31,856 nt of DNA from a virus, in IMG/VR virus record IMGVR_UViG_3300006919_000237, positions 1-31,856 of that record, one strand, 5' to 3'. Shown here in pieces: positions 6,617 to 13,603 of this stretch. Made by a program: the position numbers and the translations under genes. How positions within the stretch are numbered: the stretch's first letter is position 1; every line of letters starts with the position of its first letter. The notes beneath the pieces were generated by a model. It was not told the DNA's origin and searched no databases. It was given only the letters and a program-made list of their open reading frames with translations.

Positions 6617-7170
6617 TGTCTTGTTATTACTGTTGATGAACAGGTAATTGTTGCACAGTCCTGTGAAAAAACGAAGGTGTCGGGAGTCAACTTATCAATA
6701 AACAATTGAACATTGCCGCCGTTTGATAAATTAAGTTGAATGTTGTGTCCGCCATTTCCTCTTGCCTCTACAGCTCCGAAGTTGTTGTTACCCAATAAAT
6801 TAATTTCAACATTATTATCTCCTGAGGTTCCATACCAAGTTCCTGCAAGATTGTTGTTACCAGCAATATTAATAGTGTGAGTGTCGCCCCCAAAGGCCTG
6901 TCCGATGATTTGGTTGTTGGTGCCGGTTACATTTGCAATTAAACTATTTCCGCCCACCCATTGATTGTAGTTTATATAAAGGTAATCGCCCTGGTAATTA
7001 ATATCTATATCATTATCATATCCACGTTGGTCAATGTCTATACGAGAGTTATCACTAGAAACTGTTCCTTGTTGTTCAATGTTTATAACGTTGTCAGCAA
7101 AAATAGTTGTGGTGAGGAATAGCCACCCTAATAGAGTGGCTTTACCTGCATATAGTTTTATATAAGCCAT
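6613..7170 (-). CDS. Curlin-like secreted amyloid protein 2, 185 aa
   Basis: The ATG at 7170 is preferred to the longer frame from 7254: it gives a signal peptide (K-L-Y-A-G-K, hydrophobic core, A-D) and overlaps the end of a small membrane-protein gene. The mature part is rich in Asn, Gly and Gln with curlin-style strand-turn units: N-V-I-N-I-E-Q-Q-G, S-R-I-D-I-D-Q-R-G-Y-D-N, V-T-G-T-N-N-Q-I-I-G, I-A-G-N-N-N-L, L-L-G-N-N-N-F-G, each with a G-x-N-N turn. This matches CsgA/CsgB-type beta-solenoid repeats exported through CsgG. The C-terminus has a C-x4-C pair. It overlaps the cyclase start. Whether it is nucleator (CsgB-like) or fibre subunit (CsgA-like) cannot be told. Confidence 0.82.
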   Translation of the reverse strand: MAYIKLYAGKATLLGWLFLTTTIFADNVINIEQQGTVSSDNSRIDIDQRGYDNDIDINYQGDYLYINYNQWVGGNSLIANVTGTNNQIIGQAFGGDTHTINIAGNNNLAGTWYGTSGDNNVEINLLGNNNFGAVEARGNGGHNIQLNLSNGGNVQLFIDKLTPDTFVFSQDCATITCSSTVITRQ

Positions 7171-7298
7171 TGTAAAAGTAGTATTAGAATAATGCCCTTT
7201 ATAAAAGCTATCCAATAAATATGATAAGGTTCTAATTGCAATAACTCCATCCAAGTTATTACTCTTCTTTCATGCCATTTGATAAATTTACTTAACAT
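7158..7298 (-). CDS. Hidden 46-aa membrane protein inside the curli operon
   Basis: A minus-strand ORF starting ATG-TTA-AGT (7298-7296), preceded by an excellent ribosome binding site (AAAGGAGGAAATTT). A basic, aromatic N-terminal half (F-I-K-W-H-E-R-R-V-I-T-W-M-E) is followed by a hydrophobic helix (I-Y-W-I-A-F-I-K-G-I-I-L-I-L-L-L-Q-W-L-I). Its stop lies just inside the curlin-like gene, so the two overlap by 13 bases and are probably translationally coupled. The ribosome binding site is the best evidence that it is real. It probably inserts in the inner membrane. Function unknown; a helper for the exported protein or a holin-like peptide are options. Confidence 0.7.
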   Translation of the reverse strand: MLSKFIKWHERRVITWMELLQLEPYHIYWIAFIKGIILILLLQWLI

Positions 7299-7315
7299 AA
7301 ATTTCCTCCTTTGTT

Positions 7316-8440
7316 TTATTGTTGTCGGATAAATATAAAGGATTCTTCTCCTTCATTTAAATCTATCACTCCTTCATAACCTTCAACAATGGTTTCTATA
7401 GAAACGTTGGCACCGCTTCTAAGTCTTAATACGATTGTATCGTTTACAATTCTTTGAAATACGATAACTTCGCCTTCCGTAAAAATGTTATATTGACTAT
7501 TACTATTTAGTCCTAAATTTGCTCCTGCGATTGAGACTCCACCGACTGATGATTCTTGTGCCGGGCCAGATCCCTTAACTTTTCTATCTAAAGCCTCTAC
7601 TACATCCAATAAGTCTGTTAGAAAGTCAACGTTTAATAAATCTATATCTAATTCCGTAAATTCTAATTCAGTATCCTCTAATTTATCTTCTTCTAATTCT
7701 GCAAACTCTAAAAAATCTATGTCCAATAAACCTTGGTCGTTGTTTTGTTCATCTTCTAATCCTTCCTGTATTCTATCCAATACTTCTTTGGGAGGATTAA
7801 CAATAAACATATTATCAATCATATTAGGTGTTATACCGACTAATGTAACTGGTTGTGTTGGTAATGAACTAAGGCTAGATACCATTGTAGTTTGATATGC
7901 CTCATTCATTACAATTTCACCTGCTTCGTTTGTTACTGTAATTTCTCCTGAGGCATCTCCATTAGAGTCAGGCAATAAAATAATTAAACTTCTTCCAAGT
8001 TCATCAATAGTTGTTGTGAAGTCTGTTCCACGAATACCTATTGTGGCTGTGGGAGTTTGAATATCAATATTGGCTTTGTTTACCATTGACAGTTTGCCGG
8101 ATGCAAACCTAGCTGTGCCCATTGCAAACTTCATAGTCATTTTAGACTTATTTGGGTCCGGGTCATAATATATTTCATCTATTAAAACTAGCGAATGTTC
8201 TGTTAAAGATAATTGAGCCTCATCTAAAAACTCTAACTTCATTCTTCCTTGAGCTGTCTGTGCGGAATCATATAATTCAACAGGAATAGATGCACCTGAT
8301 ACAACGATATTTTCATCGTTGCGAATTAAAGACGTTACTCCCGTCTGCTCTACAACTTCACCTATAGGCTCTGCATAAACAGAACCCATAAGTAAAAGAT
8401 TAGTCAGAAGTGTCTTTCTGAACGATTTGAATGATTGCAT
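7316..8440 (-). CDS. FecR-domain exported protein, 374 aa
   Basis: An N-terminal signal peptide (K-S-F-R-K-T-L-L-T-N-L-L-L-M-G-S-V-Y-A) precedes a FecR-type domain (about residues 25-170). Typical elements are G-E-V..G-V-T-S-L-I-R, the A-Q-T-A-Q-G-R-M-K-L-E-F region, and T-P-T-A-T-I-G-I-R-G-T-D-F. This last motif is characteristic of FecR-like periplasmic or surface proteins. The middle (about 230-290) is a strongly acidic Leu/Asp/Glu segment, possibly a flexible stalk, and the C-terminal part is strand-rich. It overlaps the first curlin-like gene by 41 bases. FecR-domain proteins are often encoded beside CHASE2 cyclases in bacteria, so it may be the extracytoplasmic partner of the downstream cyclase or a fibre-associated protein; neither is proven. 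Confidence 0.85.
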   Translation of the reverse strand: MQSFKSFRKTLLTNLLLMGSVYAEPIGEVVEQTGVTSLIRNDENIVVSGASIPVELYDSAQTAQGRMKLEFLDEAQLSLTEHSLVLIDEIYYDPDPNKSKMTMKFAMGTARFASGKLSMVNKANIDIQTPTATIGIRGTDFTTTIDELGRSLIILLPDSNGDASGEITVTNEAGEIVMNEAYQTTMVSSLSSLPTQPVTLVGITPNMIDNMFIVNPPKEVLDRIQEGLEDEQNNDQGLLDIDFLEFAELEEDKLEDTELEFTELDIDLLNVDFLTDLLDVVEALDRKVKGSGPAQESSVGGVSIAGANLGLNSNSQYNIFTEGEVIVFQRIVNDTIVLRLRSGANVSIETIVEGYEGVIDLNEGEESFIFIRQQ

Positions 8441-9113
8441 TATCAGATGTTATGTCCAAAGTAATTTCACCTGTGCAAGTAGATACACCTGAGGGACACG
8501 TTCCTGATTGTTGAGTGATATCAATATCAGCCCCATCACCATTAAAGGTAACGTTTTGTTTTTGATAACCACCATCCAACATATTAGAATTAATATTACT
8601 ATTAGAACCTGTAAAGTCCCAATTCCAAGTAGCATCATCGGATTCAAAATCTAAATCCCAAACATTTGAACTACCTACCAATGTAAGGTCAAAGTCTAGC
8701 CTTTCAGCACTAGCAATATAACCTTGGTCAAAATCAAAGGTGTTAGATGACCCTGTAATGTCGATATCAACAACTGAAGTATCGGCACTTCCTATATAAC
8801 CAATATTCCAATCGAATACGTTAGAATCTCCTGTAAATAGTAAATCCCAATCTAATGTATCACCAACAACCGGTCCATATAACAAGTTTGAATTACCTAT
8901 CATATCAATATCAAAGGTAATACTAGAACCTACAATAGTCATTTCAGACCCACCGCTTGTGAAGTCATCTAATCCTATTAAGTTACCGTAACCTACTTGG
9001 TCAATATATAAAGTAAAATTATCACCTGTTTGGTCAATCATAATTTCATTATCTGCTGTATATACTTCTGCTGTAGAAAACAGTAATATAAAAGCGATTA
9101 ATTTATTTTTCAT
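8400..9113 (-). CDS. Curlin-like secreted amyloid protein 1, 237 aa
   Basis: A signal peptide (M-K-N-K-L-I-A-F-I-L-L-F-S-T-A-E-V-Y-T-A) is followed by a D/N/S/G-rich body with regularly spaced G-x-S-N turns: G-N-S-N, G-D-S-N, G-S-S-N, G-S-S-N and G-S-N-S-N. They are spaced 22, 26, 26 and 22 residues apart and separated by alternating hydrophobic/acidic strands (W-D-L-L-F-T, V-D-I-D-I-T, F-D-L-T-L-V). This is a curlin-like beta-solenoid, but unusually acidic and Asp-rich rather than Gln/Asn-rich. Near the C-terminus there is a C-x6-C pair, then another strand pair. The gene follows csgG with a 10-base overlap and has AGAGAGG as ribosome binding site. It is the probable export substrate of the CsgG pore. 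Confidence 0.82.
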   Translation of the reverse strand: MKNKLIAFILLFSTAEVYTADNEIMIDQTGDNFTLYIDQVGYGNLIGLDDFTSGGSEMTIVGSSITFDIDMIGNSNLLYGPVVGDTLDWDLLFTGDSNVFDWNIGYIGSADTSVVDIDITGSSNTFDFDQGYIASAERLDFDLTLVGSSNVWDLDFESDDATWNWDFTGSNSNINSNMLDGGYQKQNVTFNGDGADIDITQQSGTCPSGVSTCTGEITLDITSDNAIIQIVQKDTSD

Positions 9114-9999
9114 TTTTCCTCTCTGTTAGTTTCCAAAGTCCTCTATCCTGACCTTGATATATGAGTTCTAAAACGGCAGCTTCGATTGCTGAACGTGTAG
9201 CATAAGTTACACTCTCGTTTTTACCTACTCCATCCTCATACTCTACAAGCTCGGTGCCTTCTTCAATGAATCTAAATACATCTCCACTTGCACCATAAGA
9301 AAGGATAGTCTTTCTTGCCTGAACATTTAATAAAATTTCTCCAGTTAAAACGGAAACTGCTCTAACAGATACCGTTACAACATCTTTTCTATATTGTCTA
9401 CTTGCTCCTATACCTAAGTAACGAGCTCCCCTACCGCCGGTTAAAATATTAGAATCATATCCTATGATACCGCCTTCTATTATCATACCTGCAAATAATA
9501 ATGGCCCTACATCTGTTGGGTCATCTTCTCCTGCAAACGTTTGTCTAGTAGACCTAACAATTTGTCTTTCTCTTACAAGGTTATCTATACCTTGTCTTTC
9601 AACTACTCTAAACCAAGTTCCATTACCGGCTGTTTTAAGAGCGTCTATTAATAATTCTGTTCCGCCTTGTGTTACTGCTGTTGAGAAGTCTGCTATATTT
9701 TCTTTTGATTTACGTTGTCCTGTTTTATCGCCAAATCCATATACTGCTACAACCGGCATCTGTTCTGCTGGTGGTAAATTAAGTAATTCTAAAAAACTAG
9801 GTAGTTTTACAATTTCAGGAGCATCTACACAAATATATGGCATTGCTCTTTTAAATGTTCTAGGAGCAGATTTAGCCATTGTAAGTAAATCTACTACATA
9901 ACCTTCCTTGTAAGGCTCGCAATCCTCAGGACTATTACTCCATTTAGGAACCGAGGCACACCCCTGCAATAATAAAATTAGAGCAAGTAGATATCTCAT
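9103..9999 (-). CDS. csgG: CsgG, curli outer-membrane secretion lipoprotein
   Basis: A 298-aa lipoprotein with lipobox L-L-L-Q-G-C (C14 lipidated). From about residue 82 it follows the CsgG family closely: V-V-A-V-Y-G-F, D-K-T-G-Q, F-S-T-A-V-T-Q, R-V-V-E-R-Q-G-I-D-N-L-V-R-E-R-Q-I, G-M-I-I-E-G-G-I-I-G-Y-D-S-N, G-G-R-G-A-R-Y-L-G-I-G-A, V-L-T-G-E-I, K-T-I-L-S-Y, F-R-F-I and D-R-G-L-W-K-L. CsgG forms a nonameric outer-membrane channel for curli subunits. The N-terminal region before the domain is about 35 residues longer than in E. coli. In the pore constriction, F105 matches E. coli F56, N55 is replaced by D104 and the Tyr51 equivalent is absent. It starts two bases after csgF. Family certain; that it secretes the two neighbouring curlin-like proteins is inference. 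Confidence 0.95.
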   Translation of the reverse strand: MRYLLALILLLQGCASVPKWSNSPEDCEPYKEGYVVDLLTMAKSAPRTFKRAMPYICVDAPEIVKLPSFLELLNLPPAEQMPVVAVYGFGDKTGQRKSKENIADFSTAVTQGGTELLIDALKTAGNGTWFRVVERQGIDNLVRERQIVRSTRQTFAGEDDPTDVGPLLFAGMIIEGGIIGYDSNILTGGRGARYLGIGASRQYRKDVVTVSVRAVSVLTGEILLNVQARKTILSYGASGDVFRFIEEGTELVEYEDGVGKNESVTYATRSAIEAAVLELIYQGQDRGLWKLTERKNEK

Positions 10000-10000
10000 G

Positions 10001-10543
10001 TTACCCGAAATATCCAGTTCCCATTGGAATTTCTATAATTGTTTCTGTTCCATCCTCGGCGGTGATAGTCATTTTAATTGTTTCACTACCATCTTCTGCT
10101 GTTATAACTTCATATGTTACTATATTGCCTTCAAGTGTGAAGGAACCAAATCTTACTGGATTTTCATTAGCAAACATACTCTCAACTAATTGTTTAGAAA
10201 GTTGAGCATAAATTCTAGATTCCAAGTTACGTATAAACTTAGAAAGTGTAGAGTTATCTTCGGCTCTTGCTGCTGCTTTCTCGGCAGCTTCCAATGCATC
10301 TTTAATTGCCTTCTTTCTACTTGCTTGTTGGTTCTCAATAGTTAAATAATGAGCACCTTGCCCTATGCCACTAAAACTAGGGTTTTTAAATTTGTGAACT
10401 ATCTGGTCAGCCATTACAAGAGGAGCCATTATAAGCATTCCTAATAAACAACCAAAACAAAATATTTTAAACACAGATAGGTTGGACCATAATCCTTGTC
10501 CGGAAAATTGTTTTGCTAACAATTCTTTATCTTTATTTGTCAT
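10001..10543 (-). CDS. csgF: CsgF, curli assembly factor that plugs CsgG
   Basis: A 180-aa protein. After a hydrophobic segment (residues 24-44) ending A-D-Q, the mature start H-K-F-K-N-P-S-F-S-G matches the CsgF N-terminus (F-x-N-P-x-F-G-G), the part known in E. coli to insert into the CsgG pore. It then has Y-L-T-I-E-N-Q-Q-A-S, a helical region with an Ala/Glu-rich insertion, and a C-terminal strand region like that of CsgF. A repeated T-A-E-D-G-S/T-E-T-I unit occurs twice near the end. About 23 polar residues precede the hydrophobic segment, giving an unusually long signal sequence or an uncleaved anchor. Its start overlaps the upstream gene. Encoded directly before csgG. Confidence 0.93.
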   Translation of the reverse strand: MTNKDKELLAKQFSGQGLWSNLSVFKIFCFGCLLGMLIMAPLVMADQIVHKFKNPSFSGIGQGAHYLTIENQQASRKKAIKDALEAAEKAAARAEDNSTLSKFIRNLESRIYAQLSKQLVESMFANENPVRFGSFTLEGNIVTYEVITAEDGSETIKMTITAEDGTETIIEIPMGTGYFG

Positions 10544-10772
10544 TTTTTCTTTTCATGTCCTTCACTACATCTAATTTTTGTTGTAACCTAATCATGTCTT
10601 GGTCTAACATTCTTATTTGGTCAATCAACTTAATCAATGCTATGTGCATAGTTTCTATTTCTGGGTCTAATTTTTCTGTAATAAATTGCCATACAAAATA
10701 AACAAAATAGCCCATACCTACAGCTAAAACAATAGGAAACCCATAATCACTTATCGCTTGTGCAATATCCAT
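10533..10772 (-). CDS. Small TM/coiled-coil protein B, 79 aa (holin-like architecture)
   Basis: One membrane helix (F-P-I-V-L-A-V-G-M-G-Y-F-V-Y-F-V-W-Q-F-I, residues 12-31) follows a short N-terminus (M-D-I-A-Q-A-I-S-D-Y-G). After it comes a heptad-patterned helix (I-E-T-M-H-I-A-L-I-K-L-I-D-Q-I-R-M-L-D) and a basic tail (K-D-M-K-R-K-N-D-K). This architecture is shared with BhlA/XhlA-type holin-like proteins and with small membrane proteins common in marine T4-like phages. The ribosome binding site is AGGAGAG, and the ATG overlaps the previous stop (TAATG). It resembles the gene before it, so the pair may be paralogs. A lysis or envelope role is inferred only. Confidence 0.72.
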   Translation of the reverse strand: MDIAQAISDYGFPIVLAVGMGYFVYFVWQFITEKLDPEIETMHIALIKLIDQIRMLDQDMIRLQQKLDVVKDMKRKNDK

Positions 10773-11068
10773 TAGTCTCTCCTAGTATCTATCTTGCCAT
10801 CTTCAACAAAGTTTTCTGCTCTAGCAAGTCTTTCTATTGGTTGTTCTAAACCAATCTGTTCTGATAGTTTTACATCTATTTTTATAATTTCGTTGTTCAT
10901 AACACTAACTCTGGTTTCCAACATTTTACAAAATCCAGTTAATGTTTTGATATTATCAATGACGCCTTCTAACATTTGGCGTAAGATTATAAAGATAAAA
11001 ACTCCCATGACAAGAGCCCCAGCAATAGGTGCGCCGACATCGGAAATTAATTGAAATACTTCTTGCAC
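10772..11068 (-). CDS. Small TM/coiled-coil protein A, about 98 aa; first gene of the curli operon
   Basis: The longest frame starts at GTG 11092, but that lies upstream of the transcription start predicted from TATAAATA at 11093-11100. GTG at 11068 with AAAGAGG just upstream is preferred, and then the N-terminus (Q-L-I-S-D-V-G-A-P-I) lines up with that of the following gene (Q-A-I-S-D-Y-G-F-P-I). One membrane helix (A-L-V-M-G-V-F-I-F-I-I-L-R-Q-M-L) precedes a coiled-coil-like region (L-T-G-F-C-K-M-L-E-T-R-V-S-V-M-N) and a charged tail. Probable inner-membrane protein, perhaps a paralog of protein B. Its place directly before csgF links it to the curli cluster. Confidence 0.68.
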   Translation of the reverse strand: MQEVFQLISDVGAPIAGALVMGVFIFIILRQMLEGVIDNIKTLTGFCKMLETRVSVMNNEIIKIDVKLSEQIGLEQPIERLARAENFVEDGKIDTRRD

Positions 11069-11092
11069 AATCCTCTTTGTTATTATACCCAC

Positions 11093-11100
11093 TATTTATA
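11093..11100 (-). promoter_or_regulatory. T4-late-type promoter for the curli operon
   Basis: TATAAATA on the minus strand, the T4 late promoter core, with predicted transcription start at about 11087. It is the only strong promoter match upstream of the minus-strand cluster, so the operon is probably transcribed late, through gp55/gp33-type factors. The 80 bases between it and the divergent early promoter (11101-11181) hold no gene; a weak CCTC/GAGG inverted repeat lies near 11149-11159. Confidence 0.7.
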
Positions 11101-11181
11101 CTTTTGGTCACATGAAAAAGGAGTTTTTAACCCTAGGTCTTATAAATCCTCTGTGAGGTTTGTTGTTAAAACTCTATATGC

Positions 11182-11210
11182 TTGACAACTGAACTGAATG
11201 GTGTTAATAT
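11182..11210 (+). promoter_or_regulatory. Sigma70-like early promoter, leaderless transcript predicted
   Basis: TTGACA (11182-11187), a 17-base spacer, then TAATAT (11205-11210). The expected start, about 7 bases downstream, falls at the ATG at 11218. Confidence 0.8.
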
Positions 11211-11217
11211 ACTTTTT

Positions 11218-11571
11218 ATGGGTATGATTAACTTACAAAATTCTTTAAGATACGGGCCAACCGGCAAAAAACGTAAAAAACATTTTACTAACCGCGTCAA
11301 AACCAAAAAACCAGAATTCAAGTCTTACACACCGTCCCCTTCTCAACTAAATACATTAAGAGAAGAACAAGCTAAGCAATATAAATCTATTATGGAAGAA
11401 TATATGGCATCGGGTGACTATCACAAAGTTGTTAGCGACACAACCAAACGTGAGCCTATGAAATATACTGGAACTTTAGTTAAAGGCATTGCCACGATGC
11501 ATAAGTCCAATGCTGTTCCTGTAATCTCCCAACAAGAAGCAGAAGATATTGCTAAAATGAGAAGGAACTAA
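11218..11571 (+). CDS. Hypothetical basic protein, 117 aa
   Basis: The ATG at 11218 is chosen because the promoter at 11182-11210 places the transcript start there; the frame reaching back to 11182 would include the promoter itself. The N-terminal third is very basic (G-K-K-R-K-K-H-F-T-N-R-V-K-T-K-K), then a Ser/Pro patch, then helices with Glu/Lys and a C-terminal E-D-I-A-K-M-R-R-N. It may bind nucleic acid. It lacks a leader, so translation would begin without a ribosome binding site. AAGGA at its 3' end serves the following GTG gene. Family not recognised. Confidence 0.7.
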   Translation: MGMINLQNSLRYGPTGKKRKKHFTNRVKTKKPEFKSYTPSPSQLNTLREEQAKQYKSIMEEYMASGDYHKVVSDTTKREPMKYTGTLVKGIATMHKSNAVPVISQQEAEDIAKMRRN

Positions 11572-12186
11572 GTGGATACAAGAAGTTTATCTAATTGGAT
11601 GAAATTTATTAGATTTCACCCGGATAGAGCAGAACGCTTTATGGATTGTTTTTGGGAATCACAACTAGACTCAAAAATGCGTGTGGTTGAAACCGCACAA
11701 ACACGTCGTTACAATTCCATTTATGTTTTCGGTGGTTGGTATGGTATATTACCACGTATTATGTTAGATTTAGACATGGCAAATTATGTTTATAGTATTG
11801 ATAAGGACCCTGACTGTGAATGGGTCATCAATGATTTAGATAAGGATAGAGATAGGCCTGTTATTGCTATAACCGAATGTGCCTCGCACTTTGAATATAG
11901 TGAACATGAAAATAGCGAAACTATGTTAGTTATTAATACAAGCACAGAACATATGGACCAATTTACTTATAACAAGTGGTGGAATCAAATACCTATAGGT
12001 GCAGATTATATAATACAAGGTAACAACTATTATGATTTAGATGAACATATAAGATGTGCGGACGATATTCATCATTTTAGGCGTATAAATAATTGTGAGT
12101 TATGTGATGGTGCCACTAGTTGGCCATGTGAAGGCACCAATGGCACTTATAATAGATTTATGGCTTGGGGTCGAAATGCAAGATAA
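11572..12186 (+). CDS. Class I SAM-dependent methyltransferase-like protein, 204 aa
   Basis: A GTG start directly after the previous stop, with AAGGA upstream. Residues about 50-80 show a Rossmann methyltransferase pattern: I-Y-V-F-G-G-W-Y-G-I-L-P (motif I, glycine-rich SAM loop), then V-Y-S-I-D-K-D-P (acidic residue after strand 2, binding the SAM ribose). N-T-S-T-E-H-M-D follows near residue 123. A Cys-rich patch (C-E-L-C-D-G) lies near the end. The substrate cannot be read; as the first enzyme of a sugar/metabolite cassette it may act on a small molecule or on a glycan. It overlaps the next gene by 11 bases. Confidence 0.72.
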   Translation: MDTRSLSNWMKFIRFHPDRAERFMDCFWESQLDSKMRVVETAQTRRYNSIYVFGGWYGILPRIMLDLDMANYVYSIDKDPDCEWVINDLDKDRDRPVIAITECASHFEYSEHENSETMLVINTSTEHMDQFTYNKWWNQIPIGADYIIQGNNYYDLDEHIRCADDIHHFRRINNCELCDGATSWPCEGTNGTYNRFMAWGRNAR

Positions 12187-13603
12187 TGTAAACAAAATGC
12201 AGGAGTTGAGAGATACTCTTGATAAAAGGATTTCGCCTACATTTTGTCTAGCCAAATGGCAACATACTCAAATTTACTTACAAACAGGTCAAACTCATTC
12301 CTGTTATCACCCTGCTCCCCATACAATACCTAAAGAAGGCTTATTAGAAAATCCTAGTCAGTTACACAATACCCCTCATAAAAAATTAGAACGTAAAGAA
12401 ATGCTCGAGGGCAAAAAATGTGAGGGCTGTCAATATTGTTGGAATGTTGAAGACATGGGAAGAGACTATGTTTCAGATAGAATGATAAAAACAGGCTCCA
12501 TTTATACTGAGGATAGAGTAAAAGAAATTGAGGACAATCCTTGGGACTTTGATGTTAATCCAGAATATATTGAAATAGTTTTTAGTAATGAATGTAATTT
12601 TAAATGTGGTTATTGTCATCCTATGGCAAGTTCTAGTTATTATCAAGAAATTAAAAAACATGGTCCTTATGATATGGTCAAAAACCATAGACAAGACATT
12701 GATTGGTTTACAGCTTTCCAAGAGGAAGACAATCCCTATGTGGATGCCTGGTGGAAGTGGTGGCCCGAAGTTAAAAAGACATTAAACATTTTACGTATTA
12801 CAGGCGGAGAACCTTTATTACATAAAAGCACATATAGATTATTAGACGACCTTAGAGAAAACCCTGCACCACATTTAAACATTAATATTAATAGTAATTT
12901 AGGAATGAGTAGTAGACACGTTCTTAAAATGACAGAGAGTGTCAACGATTTATTACAAAACAAAAAGATAAAAGACTTTGAACTTTATACAAGTATTGAT
13001 ACATGGAATGAGAGAGCAGAATATTTAAGAACAGGATTAAATTTAAAATTATTTCAAAAGAACATGGACATATATGCTGAGGAAACAAAATGTCCTATTA
13101 ACTTAATGATTACATTTAATGCTTTAGCTGTTACAACATTTAAAAGTTTATTAGAACAAATTTTAGTCTGGCGAGAACGGTATCACGATATAATTGTTCC
13201 TACAGAAACGCATGCTAAAAGGCGTATTAGATTTGATACTCCTTATTTAAAGGAACCGTTACATTATGATATGAACATTTTACCTAAAAGTGAATTCATG
13301 CCATATATGACAGAGTGTTTGGAGTTTATGAAGGAAAACTTAGACGACGATGACCCTAAAAAATTCCAGCAATTAGAATATGAAAAGTTTAGACGTGTTC
13401 ATGATTATATGGCAAAAACACGTTACCCCAAGGACAAATTAAACGAAGGTCGTAAAGATTTTTACAACTGGTTTAACGAGTATGATAAAAGACGTAAATG
13501 TAATTTTTTAGAGACATTCCCAGAGTATGAAGATTTTTATAACAGGTGTGGCAGGATTTCTAGGGAGTCATCTGGCTCAGAAATTCCTATCGTCAACCTT
13601 TAA
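12176..13603 (+). CDS. Twitch-domain radical SAM enzyme, about 475 aa
   Basis: The start at 12176 (M-Q-D-N-V-N-K) overlaps the methyltransferase end; the frame is open further upstream but reads as its shadow. Two cysteine-rich regions are seen. One near residues 80-95 (K-K-C-E-G-C-Q-Y-C-W) could bind an auxiliary Fe-S cluster. The radical SAM site is S-N-E-C-N-F-K-C-G-Y-C-H (C-x3-C-x2-C), followed by I-T-G-G-E-P-L, the glycine-rich SAM-binding turn. N-S-N-L and Y-T-S-I-D-T-W follow as in the TIM barrel. Marine phages often carry this type with an N-terminal 'twitch' part; substrates are unknown. Its last 77 bases overlap the epimerase gene in another frame, an unusually deep overlap. Confidence 0.82.
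   Translation: MQDNVNKMQELRDTLDKRISPTFCLAKWQHTQIYLQTGQTHSCYHPAPHTIPKEGLLENPSQLHNTPHKKLERKEMLEGKKCEGCQYCWNVEDMGRDYVSDRMIKTGSIYTEDRVKEIEDNPWDFDVNPEYIEIVFSNECNFKCGYCHPMASSSYYQEIKKHGPYDMVKNHRQDIDWFTAFQEEDNPYVDAWWKWWPEVKKTLNILRITGGEPLLHKSTYRLLDDLRENPAPHLNININSNLGMSSRHVLKMTESVNDLLQNKKIKDFELYTSIDTWNERAEYLRTGLNLKLFQKNMDIYAEETKCPINLMITFNALAVTTFKSLLEQILVWRERYHDIIVPTETHAKRRIRFDTPYLKEPLHYDMNILPKSEFMPYMTECLEFMKENLDDDDPKKFQQLEYEKFRRVHDYMAKTRYPKDKLNEGRKDFYNWFNEYDKRRKCNFLETFPEYEDFYNRCGRISRESSGSEIPIVNL

Noticed and set aside
9464-9901. A 145-codon plus-strand open frame opposite csgG
   Set aside because: No ribosome binding site or family features; it is the antisense shadow of a clear CsgG gene.
11069-11092. 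GTG at 11092 as the start of the first curli-operon gene
   Set aside because: It lies upstream of the transcription start predicted from TATAAATA at 11093-11100, and the extra residues break the alignment with the neighbouring paralog.
12084-12091. TATAAATA inside the methyltransferase-like gene
   Set aside because: Within coding sequence, with no start codon at a suitable leaderless distance; could give a transcript for the radical SAM gene, but an AT-rich genome will have chance copies.
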